Part shown: in pieces, positions 1-8,449 of the stretch
How positions within the stretch are numbered: position 1 is the first letter of the stretch
How the letters are laid out: every line of letters starts with the position of its first letter
DNA from: Pyropia haitanensis
Taxonomy: Eukaryota > Rhodophyta > Bangiophyceae > Bangiales > Bangiaceae
Direction of reading: 5' to 3'
DNA length: 64,000 bases
Assembly: GCA_008729055.1 (NCBI GenBank)
Contig: SDUX01000005.1
Coordinates: 2,662,955-2,726,954 of the forward strand
Made by a program: the position numbers and the translations under genes
Notes under the pieces: model-generated
What the model saw: only the letters and a program-made list of their open reading frames with translations
The model's database searches: none
Told to the model about the DNA's origin: nothing

Positions 1-1144
1 CAGGTCCATCAGGTCCGACAGCACCGGGGGTGGGCGGTCCAGGTACCACCCAGACCGGCGGGGCCTCAGGAGGACGGGGGGGCGGCCGCTCCCAGTCTTC
101 ATCGTCAACGATCTCGTGCACTGCAGGTCCAACGGTAGTGGCAGCCGTCCCGGCCGAGGTTGTGGCGGCGTCGCTGGTGTCAAGAGTAATGCCCGCCGCA
201 GCCAGCGCAGCACGAGCTTTGGCCTGGCGAAAAATCTTAGCCTCCTCAGTAAAACGCATCTCGGGTAGGTTGACGAGAATAATCGACAATCGCTCCTTGG
301 ATGCGTTGGCGATGGCCTCCAGCGCGGCCGTGCTTGCCTTCATCTGCCGGGATATGCTCAGCTCCTCCGCTTTCTGCTTCTTTGCTGCCTTGCTGCCAAT
401 GGGGCGGCGCTCAAAAGGGCGGACGGCGCGCGACTTGACGGTCGCCCCAGCACCACCACCCGCACCAGCGCCACCAGTACCGCCAGCACCGCCCGCACCG
501 CCAGCACTACCCGCACCGCCAAAACCAACCTCGCCGCCAGCGCCAGCAGACTGGCCAGCACCAGCGGCACGGCCCGAGTCACCGTCCTCAGCGTCTCCAG
601 AGTCGTCGTCGTCGTCGATGTCGCTGTCTTCCTCGTCCTCGTCGCCAGTAAAAAGCCCTGCAGCAAGCGAACCAGCAGCACCGCTCCACTTGTCGTGGCC
701 GCGCATGACCTTCCAGCAGGGCACCAACTTTTCGAGGTGGTAGCTCTTCCGCTTGTCCACCGCCGTGGCAGTGCCGTCCAGGCGCCGCTGGTGGGCCTGG
801 ATCGCCTGGTACACGGGCTGGCCCTTGCTGTGGGCCAGAGCTCCCATAATCATTGCGGCCTCATCAGGGTTGCCGGTCAGGTCCATCCGCTGCACAGCTA
901 GCCAGGAAGACGCAAACGCGCAGACGCCCTTCTTGGCCTTCCCTAGCACCATCTTGACCGCGCTCACAGTCCGCCGCACGTAGTCCACATTCCCCATGAC
1001 CGCCTCGTCATACGTCTCCGTCACAGCCGCCCAGAACTCGGCACTCCGCTGGTCTGTCCCCTTTATAGGGTCGTTGCTGAGCGCCAAAAAAGCCTCACAC
1101 AGAACGGACAACTCCTCCTTGGTCCACCCCCGCTCGGATTCCAT
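1..1144 (-). CDS. Myb/SANT-like (NAM-associated type) DNA-binding protein, 3' end cut by window edge
   Basis: The minus strand is open from an ATG at 1144 to the window edge (about 381 codons, no stop). The N-terminus has a trihelix/SANT-like pattern: W-T-K-E-E at residues 7-11, then ALSNDPIKGTDQ and FWAAVTETYDE. This is the layout of the plant 'NAM-associated' proteins that accompany PIF/Harbinger transposons and also occur as host genes. A Lys-rich stretch (KRKSYHLEKLVPCWKVM) follows, then an acidic D/E run, a Gly/Ala-rich linker, and a conserved-looking RRPIGSKAAKKQK segment before a helical tail. An in-frame stop at about 1190 follows, on the minus strand upstream, a plausible splice acceptor (ctagacag), so the first exon could lie upstream. 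Family assignment rests on motif pattern only. It may be a transposon accessory ORF or a domesticated copy; no DDE transposase is visible in this window next to it. Confidence 0.6.
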   Translation of the reverse strand, partial: MESERGWTKEELSVLCEAFLALSNDPIKGTDQRSAEFWAAVTETYDEAVMGNVDYVRRTVSAVKMVLGKAKKGVCAFASSWLAVQRMDLTGNPDEAAMIMGALAHSKGQPVYQAIQAHQRRLDGTATAVDKRKSYHLEKLVPCWKVMRGHDKWSGAAGSLAAGLFTGDEDEEDSDIDDDDDSGDAEDGDSGRAAGAGQSAGAGGEVGFGGAGSAGGAGGAGGTGGAGAGGGAGATVKSRAVRPFERRPIGSKAAKKQKAEELSISRQMKASTAALEAIANASKERLSIILVNLPEMRFTEEAKIFRQAKARAALAAAGITLDTSDAATTSAGTAATTVGPAVHEIVDDEDWERPPPRPPEAPPVWVVPGPPTPGAVGPDGP

Positions 1145-1257
1145 CGTGGCAAAGTCAATAGCGCGGCGGGGGGCGCGAGGGGCGCCTGTCTAGGCGGCGA
1201 GAGCGATCGTCGCCGTCACCCCCGCGGCCGTTGGCAAGAGGCGGAGGGGCGCGCGGA

Positions 1258-1302
1258 GGCGGCGGCGGCGGGGGCGGCGGCGGCGGCGGCGGCGGCGGCG
1301 GG
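1258..1302. repeat. (GGC)n microsatellite
   Basis: Run of GGC triplets with one GGGGC interruption, just upstream of the SANT-like ATG on the minus strand. On that strand it reads as poly-Pro or poly-Arg. Confidence 0.8.
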
Positions 1303-1948
1303 GACAGTGATGGTAGTGGAGGAGGCGGGTGGCGAGGGTGGTAGTCCCGTCCGTCGTCGTGCGGCCCGGAAAACCGCTGCTGCGGCGGCGGACGGTGAGG
1401 GCGTGGGTCAGCGGGTGGACCGTAGTTGGGCGGCCCACCCGCACGTCGGTAGGCGGGCGGCGATTACCCACCGCGGTCACGGTTGCGATGCCACGGTGGG
1501 GTGGGCAGGTACTCGTCGTAGGGAGGGGGCGGCACTGTGGCATATATACGCTTGGGGGGCGCGCAGGGGCCGTCCACGGCTAAGTGGACGGCCACGCGCA
1601 GCAGCCCCACAGGCGACCACACCCGCCGACGGCGTCGTCGCAACCCCTCCCCCCAACCCCTGTAAAAGGGTCGGGCGGCGCGCGGGGCCCCAACGGTCGC
1701 GTCACCGGTGGGGCTAGCCCCCCCCCCCTAGGTCGCCTGTGATTGGATCAAAGGCGTGCGCCGGCGGGCGATCCTTCTATCTAAGAGACAGCTCCCGGGC
1801 CAGAGGAGGGCGGCCGCGGGAGCTGGATCGAGTACTCCCTGTGACGATCGATAGGATCTACCTATCGATTGTGGTACGCCCTTTCGGGGGGTACTCACCA
1901 ATTTCGCATGCAATTATCGTCTTGGAGGGATTTCGCTTCTATTTCTCA

Positions 1949-1980
1949 GGACAGGTCGACCCTACCCGGTCGACCTGTCC
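1949..1980. repeat. Perfect 13-bp inverted repeat (hairpin)
   Basis: GGACAGGTCGACC, a 6-base loop CTACCC, then GGTCGACCTGTCC. A second short hairpin (CGATAGG/CCTATCG) lies about 100 bp to the left, near 1850. No coding frame covers them convincingly; they would sit in the intron if the exon at 2092-2538 is joined to the SANT-like gene. Confidence 0.8.
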
Positions 1981-2091
1981 GATCGAGGGTTGTGGCGGGC
2001 GCGCGGCGCCTCTTCTGAGCCCGCGACGGCGTTCTCGCCCTGCCTCTCCCTGCTCGGCAGGTCTAAACGTATCCTTCTTCGTCCCGCTTAC

Positions 2092-2538
2092 TTGCCATCG
2101 ACTTGGCACTGCGGTTACGGGTTTGAACGTCAACCCTCCCCCCTGACTACGGTACCCCGTGGGCACCCGACTTGCCACAGGCACCCAGCCGTTCTCGTCA
2201 CCAGCGTCCGCGTAGTAGGGGGGAGGACGTCGGTCGACCGTGCGCTCCCGCTCGAGCTCCAGAAGGGGACGGCGCGCGGGCATCCAGGGAGATAAAGGAC
2301 GGGGAGGGGGCGACGGGCGACGGTGGGCCGTCCCGCCTCCTGACGTACGCCAGCGTGGAGGGCGCGCCGGCGACAGGCACGGGCACTCGTGTGCATCATG
2401 GCAGTGGCAGGAGCAGGTAGGGCGAGGTGGGGGCCCCCTCCAGCGGTCGACCTCATCGGGATAGGGGCCGCGGGGATCGCGCAGCAGCCGCTTGCCGCTC
2501 GCAGCGTACCGAAGGGAGTCGTCGTAACGGTGGGCCAT
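2092..2538 (-). CDS. Hypothetical first exon, Pro/Arg/His-rich
   Basis: A minus-strand ATG at 2538 in good context (cacaccATGGCC) opens 149 codons beginning MAHRYDDSLRYAASGKRL. The residue mix is unlike the random frames around it, including a Cys/His cluster (CSCHCHDAHECPC) and a charged ELERERTVDRRPPPYY segment. It ends at a good donor (CAA|gtaagc, donor at 2091-2090). A TATA-like sequence (actatatc on the minus strand, about 2639-2646) lies about 100 bp upstream. It could be the first exon of the SANT-like gene to its left, with the intron covering the hairpins, but the acceptor is not fixed. No family recognised. The frame stays open past the donor to 1939, so unspliced reading is also possible. 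Confidence 0.35.
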
Positions 2539-2540
2539 GG

Positions 2541-3720
2541 TGTGTCGGGTGGTGCGGGGAAGGCGGGCGCCAACCGCATGCGGGGAGCCTGGCTGGGGCC
2601 ACCTGCGCGCGGGCAAAGAGATGGCCGCCCGCGCGAAAGATATAGTGCGCGCGGGTCGAAGGGAAAGGACGGGAAGGAGACGGTCACTACAACGGCGGAT
2701 AACTGGTCGTGACGATGGCGGATCGCGCCCGCCCGCCCGCCCTATGGGCGCGGTTGCCACACCCCCCCCTCTCAGACAGCGATCCGAGGGGGGTTGGAAA
2801 ATCGTCGAGGGGGGGGGCCGCCACCCCCCACTAGAACGCAAACCGCGGGGGAGTGCAACCGCCCCCGCCCAGAACGCGGCCCCGACGAACCGCCACCAGG
2901 CCCACCCCCCCGAAAGCACAATCATGAAGGGGGGCGGCTGAGCCCTCTCCCCACCCACCACCAGCCCAAGAGGCGAACCTCCTGTTCCCCCCGCTGGGGG
3001 GGCGGGCCTGCCGCCCCTCGCGCTCGCCAATCTGCTGCCCCCGGCGCGGCGAGGCGGGACCACCCTCCACACGACCGCTGTGGGTGCGCTGACAGCTGCT
3101 CGTCGCGCTTCGCGCGGGACGGCGCCGAAGTGGCGGACCGTCTGTTTGGGTCTCGCGTAGACGGCTCGCGGCGGCCCTAGCGGCCAACGTGTCTGCAAGC
3201 CGCTGCAATGGCACTACATGATTGGACGATGCAACCTTTGAACGTGAGGGGTGCATCCTCCCAGTGCGAGGTGAAATGACAGAGCCGCGTCGTGGCAGAC
3301 GACGGTCCACGTTTCAAGAAAATTGACCCCCGACGACCGCTACTCGATCGCCCGAGATAGCGCCAGATACACCAAGACCGCCTATGATCGCTGCCAAGTC
3401 GCACAAAATTGCGCTCCAACGGCCGATGATCGCTCCACGATCGTCGGTCGATTGCGACCGATCTCGAGAAATACTCAGCAGACAGAGGAGCCACGTCAAA
3501 CAAGTAAAGAACACATTTACAAAAGGAAAAAGCTGGCACGTTGCTGTGTGTGTCGAGACCCAATCATCGGCGTTCGGAAGCGGCCGTTCTACACAAGTCG
3601 TTCCGAAACGGTTGGGGATCGATACATAGAAATGGACACTCCACTCACATGCCACCACGTGCGATACGTGCCATCCTAGAAAAAATACTTAAGGCGTTGG
3701 GATGGACGTAGTTGGGTGTG
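2541..3720. other. No convincing gene; GATCG-rich intergenic DNA
   Basis: All frames here are either Pro/Arg/Gly shadows or broken. Between 3340 and 3620 the tetramer GATC/CGATC recurs many times (e.g. ctcgatcgcc, acgatcgtcggtcgattgcg), a local bias with no obvious period. Confidence 0.5.
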
Positions 3721-3726
3721 CCCTGA

Positions 3727-4511
3727 AAAAAGCTCCAAATCGCGCCCAAATCGCGCCCCTAAAAACCGCCCCAATTCGCGCCCCTAAAAGCCGCCCCAAA
3801 TCGCGCCCCCAAAAACCGCCTCAAATCGCGCCCCAAAAACCGCCGCAAAATCGCGCCCAAGTCGCGCCCCTATGAACCGCCCCAATTCGCGCCGTTAAAA
3901 GCCGCGCTAATTCGCGCCCCCAGAAACCGGCCCAAATCGCGCCCCGAAATACCGCCCCAAATCGCGCCCCGAAACACCGCCCCAAATCGCGCCCCGAAAC
4001 ACCGCCCCAAATCGCGCCCCGAAACACCGCCCCAAATCGCGCCCCGAAACACCGCCCCAAATCGCGCCCCGAAACACCGCCCCAAATCGCGCCCCGAAAC
4101 ACCGCCCCAAATCGCGCCCCGAAACACCGCCCCAAATCGCGCCCCGAAGCACCGCCCCAAATCGCGCCCCGAAGCACCGCCCCAAATCGCGCCCCGAAAC
4201 ACCGCCCCAAATCGCGCCCCGAAACGCCGCCGCAAATCGCGCCGCGAAACACCGCCGCAAATCGCGCCCCAATACACCGCCGCAAATCGCGCCCCGAAAC
4301 TCGGCCGCAAATCGCGCCCCGAAAAACCGCTCGAAATTGCGCCCCTAAAAACTGCCCCAAATCGCGCCCCTAAATCCGCCCCAATTCGCGCCCAATGCGC
4401 GCCCCAAAAACCGTCCCAAATCGCGCTCAACTCGCGCGCCTAAAAACCGCCCGAGATTGCGCCCCTAAAAACCGCCCCAAATTGCGCCCAATTTGCGCCG
4501 CTAAGAACCGC
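3727..4511. repeat. 25-bp tandem repeat array (minisatellite)
   Basis: About 30 units of a 25-bp repeat built on CGCCCCAAATCGCGCCCC with a variable GAAACAC, GAAGCAC or TAAAAAC arm. Units from about 3930 to 4320 are nearly identical; both flanks are degenerate, the usual pattern of an array homogenised in its centre. Because 25 is not a multiple of 3, all three minus frames are open across the array (25-aa super-repeats of the GRDLGRCFGARFGAV type). That is a by-product of the repeat, not evidence for a gene. Confidence 0.9.
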
Positions 4512-5526
4512 CCCGGGCGGATTGGCGAACCCGAGCTAGCCCGGTGAAGCCAGAGGGAGTCGGAGAGTTGGTGACGGTCGAGGGAGGGGGGACGGGTTCT
4601 GCTGAGCTTATGGTGGGCCTTTCACAACGAATGTGATTTGGCCGTATCCGCCCTCCGCGCCTGTGGGGACCGTGCGGCTTGCAGCGCGCGAGTCATCAAG
4701 CAACTACGCTGCCGTACAGGGAGCCGTCCGCCCCCGGTGCTGAGCAGCTGCCAGCTGGGTGACCCCTCCCACCGCCTGCGGCCGTCGCCGCTATCCGTCT
4801 GGAGGGTAATTTTGACCACTCTGCCTGTTGCCTTGCTCTATGTTCGCCTTCTGCCATCAGACACATATATCTCTGGTCCATAGAGCTTGCTGAGCTCAGT
4901 GTCGTTGTCCGCTTCGTCAACGGACAAGGTCTCGCAGCGCTACAGAATATGAGGAAAAAAACATGTGCAGGTTATTTTGACATTCACAGGAAAAATGAAC
5001 GCAGCCAGACAAGGGAGAGACATTCAGCAATAATTGATCAGAAAGCGGGGGCGCGGCAGTGACGCTCGTCTCTCCCTGCAGCTGTTCGTTCAACATGCTT
5101 CGAGTCGTGTGGCTGAAGGCGGTTGTAGCTGCGACATGTGCGGCGGCGGCCGTGGTTGGGTGGCGGGGGTGTGGGCGGCCGTGCGCCCGCTCCGGCTCGC
5201 TTCTCGTGGAGGGGCGCTCCACCCATCGTTCCCCGCGCGCCGTGGCGGCGGCGGCGTCCGCGGCCGACGCTGCGGGGCGCAGCGCCACCCCCTTCCCATC
5301 AACCTCGTCGCGTACTCGCGGTGCGGCCATCTTCGGCCCCGTCCGCCGCTACGGCGAGACATGGAGCTCGCCAACGAAGAAAACACAAACACAAAAAACC
5401 AACGCAAACACGCAAAACCGAAAAAGCGGCACAACCTTCACCAGGGAGCGCCTCCCAGTCCCTCCGCCCCCCCAACACCCCCTCCACCCCCGGCGGCGGT
5501 GGCGGGGGCGACGGCGGGGGCATTGC

Positions 5527-5558
<32 letters not shown>

Positions 5559-5637
5559 GTGGCGGCGGTGTCGGCCGTGGCGGCGCGGCGGTGGCGACGG
5601 AGGCGGCAGTGGCGGCGGCGGCGGCGGCGGCGGCTGC
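4512..5637. other. No gene assigned; low-complexity leader of the next frame
   Basis: From 4512 to 5040 nothing coding is recognised. From 5059 the plus strand is open in two overlapping frames up to about 5988, but 5490-5635 is almost pure GGC repeat and the part before it has no recognisable domain. Upstream exons of the gene ending at 5988 probably lie here, but I cannot place their boundaries. Confidence 0.4.
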
Positions 5638-5988
5638 CCCGACGACTGGCTCCTGGTCGGCCGCACGCGGGGCACCCTCACCGTTGGCCCCGGCGCGCCC
5701 GCGGTGCTGTCCGTGACGGCCCTGCCGCGGCGCCCCGGGCGGGTGTCGCTGCCGCCCTTCCGCCTATGTCACGTGGACGGGCGGGTCCTGCCGGCGGTGT
5801 GGGTGGAGGTGGTGGGCGCGGCCGCCGCCATGGCGGTGACGCCCCCGCCAGTTCTGACGGTGGTGTGTGGCGTGCTGCCGCTGACGCCCTCGCCGGTGGC
5901 GGCAACTCTCGCGGAGCGGCGACTGCTGCCGGACACGCTTGCGCCGCTGCCGGCTGTGTTGACGTCCGACTCGTTATTTGATCCCTGA
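5638..5988 (+). CDS. C-terminal beta-rich segment, possibly TRAPPC10/Trs130-like
   Basis: The last roughly 115 codons before the TGA at 5986 contain DWLLVGRTRGTLTVGPG, then ALPRRPGRVSLPPFRL and repeated hydrophobic-Pro strands. This W-x3-G, 'L-P-x2-x-G-x3-L-P-P' spacing resembles the C-terminal domain of the TRAPP-II tethering subunit TRAPPC10/Trs130 (Golgi vesicle tethering). The likeness is at the level of pattern only and the domain is short. The frame continues upstream through a poly-Gly run into unrecognised sequence to about 5059, so the real exon start is unknown. A generic Ig-like beta sandwich of another protein is equally possible. Confidence 0.25.
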   Translation, partial: PDDWLLVGRTRGTLTVGPGAPAVLSVTALPRRPGRVSLPPFRLCHVDGRVLPAVWVEVVGAAAAMAVTPPPVLTVVCGVLPLTPSPVAATLAERRLLPDTLAPLPAVLTSDSLFDP

Positions 5989-6151
5989 GTGGGGGGGCGG
6001 GGGGGGGGTGGGGAGGTTGGGGGGGGGGTAGAAGGGGGGGAGTGCGCGGCCCGGGTGGGGATGGGAGGGGGGGTGGGGGGCGGGCGGTGTCGCCCCGCGA
6101 GCCGCCGGTGGGGGTGAGGGCACCCCGCGGCGGTTGCGCATTGTGTTGTGT

Positions 6152-6161
6152 GCTTATAAAG
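6152..6161 (+). promoter_or_regulatory. Candidate TATA box
   Basis: tgcttataaagggcc, an isolated TATAAA in DNA that is otherwise over 75% G/C, about 55 bp before the ATG at 6211. Confidence 0.4.
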
Positions 6162-6210
6162 GGCCCCGCCGGCGGCGGCGGCTCGCCCCGTGCCACCTCG
6201 CACCGCGGGC

Positions 6211-6615
6211 ATGCCTGTCCGTGGTCGGCCGCCCGTCGGCGGCGCGGTGCCGCCGCCAGCCCCAGCCGCCGCCACCCCGCTGCCCGCTGCTTTGCAGATT
6301 GGCCCCCAAAGCCTGCCCGCCTCTCCTGCCCCGCCGACCCCCCCCCCCACTGGCCGCTGGCGTCACCCCCTCTATCCCCCACCCTGGCTGCAGGCGTCAT
6401 CCCCTTCCCCCCCCCCCTCTCGGCGGCGCTTTTTCCGCCGCTCTCCGACATCACGATCCTCACCCCCGCGGGCGCCACCGCCTTGGCGCGCCTCTCTGTC
6501 GCTGCCGCGGCGCCGCTGGCGTCCCGCTTCTTGCAATGGGGTGCTGGAGCGGTTACCGGGTGCGGGCCGCAGAGTGTGCCATTGACGATAGGTATAATGT
6601 TGGGCTGCGCACAAA
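6211..6615 (+). CDS. Candidate short host gene whose 3' end is interrupted by the DIRS-type element
   Basis: ATG at 6211 follows a TATA box. The first part is Pro/Ala-rich; after a poly-C run near 6410 a neighbouring frame carries a more natural stretch, including LSDITILTPAGATALARL and PLASRFLQWGAGAV, and runs into the element boundary at 6614. If the element is removed, the frame meets CAACAATAA, giving a stop two residues later and overlapping an AATAAA polyadenylation signal at 12289. So the element may sit almost at the stop codon of this gene. No family recognised, and a second frame across the same DNA also looks plausible; treat as a hypothesis. Confidence 0.25.
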
Positions 6616-6809
6616 TGTGTCCAGTGTTTTCGTGGGGGGTTACGGACAGGTGTGCCGGGGGCTTGTGGGATTGGGTGGGTGGGTTTGTTGGGGCCGGGCC
6701 CGACCGAGCGCCTCGGCGGGCCCGGGCAGCGGCCGCCGGCGGCTAACTGTGCCGCCGGCGAGCGAGGGGACGACCGCCGCCGACGGCGGCACGTTCCTTT
6801 TCCCTCGCG
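6614..6809 (+). repeat. Split direct repeat A1
   Basis: 196-bp copy starting aaTGTGTCCAGTGTTTTCG and ending cttttccctcgcg; matches A2 at 11879-12074 with two transitions, both at CpG. Confidence 0.95.
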
Positions 6810-6996
6810 TGTCTCGTTCCCGCTGCGGAGGCTCGTGCGGCTTAGCCGGCGAGCCGCGGGACCCCGAGCACGCTCGGGTTTCTGGACCCGTCGCTCTAGC
6901 GACGTGACTTCTCTCCTTGCTACACCCGCTCGTTGCACACGTGGCGGGGTGAGGGCGCTTTGCCCGTCTGTGGGGTCCCTCTCGCGCGACACCCCA

Positions 6997-8449
6997 ATGT
7001 CGTCGGCTGAGTCCTCCTCCCCCTCTGAGTCAGGCGGGCCGCCCGCCCGTGGGGCGAGTGCTGCGGGCTCGGGGCGGGGGGGGGCCGAGCCGGGGGCATC
7101 TACGCCTCCCTGTCGCGGGCCCGCACGGCCCGTCAATTTCGTCGCCGCTCCCGCGCCGACCTTTTGGCGGCCGGGGCCGAGATTGGCGCCCGACGGGAGG
7201 CGCGCCGGGCCGCCGCATCGGCCCGGATCGCGCCGGTGGGGCCGGCGGCTGCTCCCGCCCCCCCCCGGCTCTTCTTGCTGCGCCGGCTCCGCCGGCTTCT
7301 CCCCCCCCGCCCCCTCCCGTGGCTGACCCGGGGGTGGGCCCTGGCGGTTGGGCGGTCCCTGCGGCCGCGGCGGATGGCCCGCACTCGCAGCCGCGCGGCG
7401 GCGACGCGCCGGCGGCGGGATGGGGCGGCGCCGACGGTGTCCAGCTTGGCCGCGGCCGCGGCGCTGGCGGCGGCTTTGGCGGCGGGGGCGCCGGCGGGTA
7501 CGGCTTGCTTGGCGGCGGGGCCTTTGACGACCCCTACGGCGACGACGGGGACGACGACCCCGCCTCGCGGGCCGCCACCCGCGTCGCCAACGCCTTCGAC
7601 GCCGCCGCCGTGGACTACGTCTACCACCGCGGCCCCCGCATCCAGGGCTTTGAGCGCCCCCCCCGCCTCCAGCGGGCGGGCACCTTCCCCGCCCCCTTCC
7701 GCCCGACCGGGGACACCGCCTTCGCCGCGGAGTTTAACAACGGCAGTCGCAACGCCATTGAGGCGGAGGTGCTCTACATGGCCTGCACCTGGCTACAACA
7801 TCTCAACAACTCCCTCGCCGACTGGGAGGACCGCTGGGCCTCCTCCCCGCCCACCCTCGCCGAGTCTTCCGACGTGCACGCCACGTCCCGCACCCACGTC
7901 TTCCAGCTCTACACCCTGCTGGCCTCCCGCTACGAGGTCCTGCTCGCCATGCGGTCCGACCCCGCTTGGGCGGCCGCCCTCCACGACGCCATCTTGGGCC
8001 ACTCCGAGGCCCACTTCACCAACTTTGCCAGCCGCGGCTTCCACCGCGTCGCTGCCCGCGACCGCGCGGCCCACGTCGCCCGCCAGCGCGGGCAGAGCCT
8101 CGCCCGCGGCCGGGGCGGCTTTGCCGCCAACCAAGCGCCGGCGTTTGGCAACGCTGCCGCGGGTGCTGTCCCCGGCGCCCGCACCCGGCCCGGTGGCGGT
8201 GGCCGGGGCGGCGGCCGGGGCCCCGGCGGCGGCGGCGGTGGCGGCGGCGGCGGCGGTGGCGGCGGCGGCGGCGGCGGTCCCGGCGGCGGCGGGGGCGGCC
8301 GTGGCCGCGGCGCGAAGCGCGCCCGTGACGACTGGCAGCCCCGCGGCGGCGGCCGCGGGGGCGGCCGCGGCGGCGGTCGGGGTGGCGGGGCCGCGGGCGG
8401 TGGCGGGGGGGACCCCGGGGGCGCCGCTCCCGCTGCCCCCGCCACGTAA
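6997..8449 (+). CDS. DIRS/PAT element gag-like protein (frames interrupted at homopolymers)
   Basis: ATG at 6997 (MSSAESSSPSESGG) opens an Ser/Pro/Gly-rich N-terminus. The natural frame then moves twice, at a poly-G near 7070 and a poly-C near 7260, passing through a basic helical segment (LSRARTARQFRRRSRADLL) before settling in the frame that runs to the TAA at 8447. The central part, about 7525-8040, is a folded-looking domain with many Trp, Tyr and Leu (EAEVLYMACTWLQHLNNSL, HVFQLYTLLASRYEVLLAM). The tail is an RG/G-rich nucleic-acid-binding region (8190-8440). Position before RT and the RG tail argue for a capsid protein; no zinc knuckle is present. The two shifts could be assembly errors. 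Confidence 0.65.

Noticed and set aside
1939..3198. Single 419-aa minus-strand protein
   Set aside because: Only the part from the ATG at 2538 to the donor at 2091 is protein-like; the upstream half is Gly/Pro/Arg filler.
3727..4511. CRISPR-like array or a 121-186 aa repeat protein
   Set aside because: Units are contiguous 25-bp tandem copies without unique spacers, and all three minus frames are open simply because of the repeat; eukaryotic satellite.
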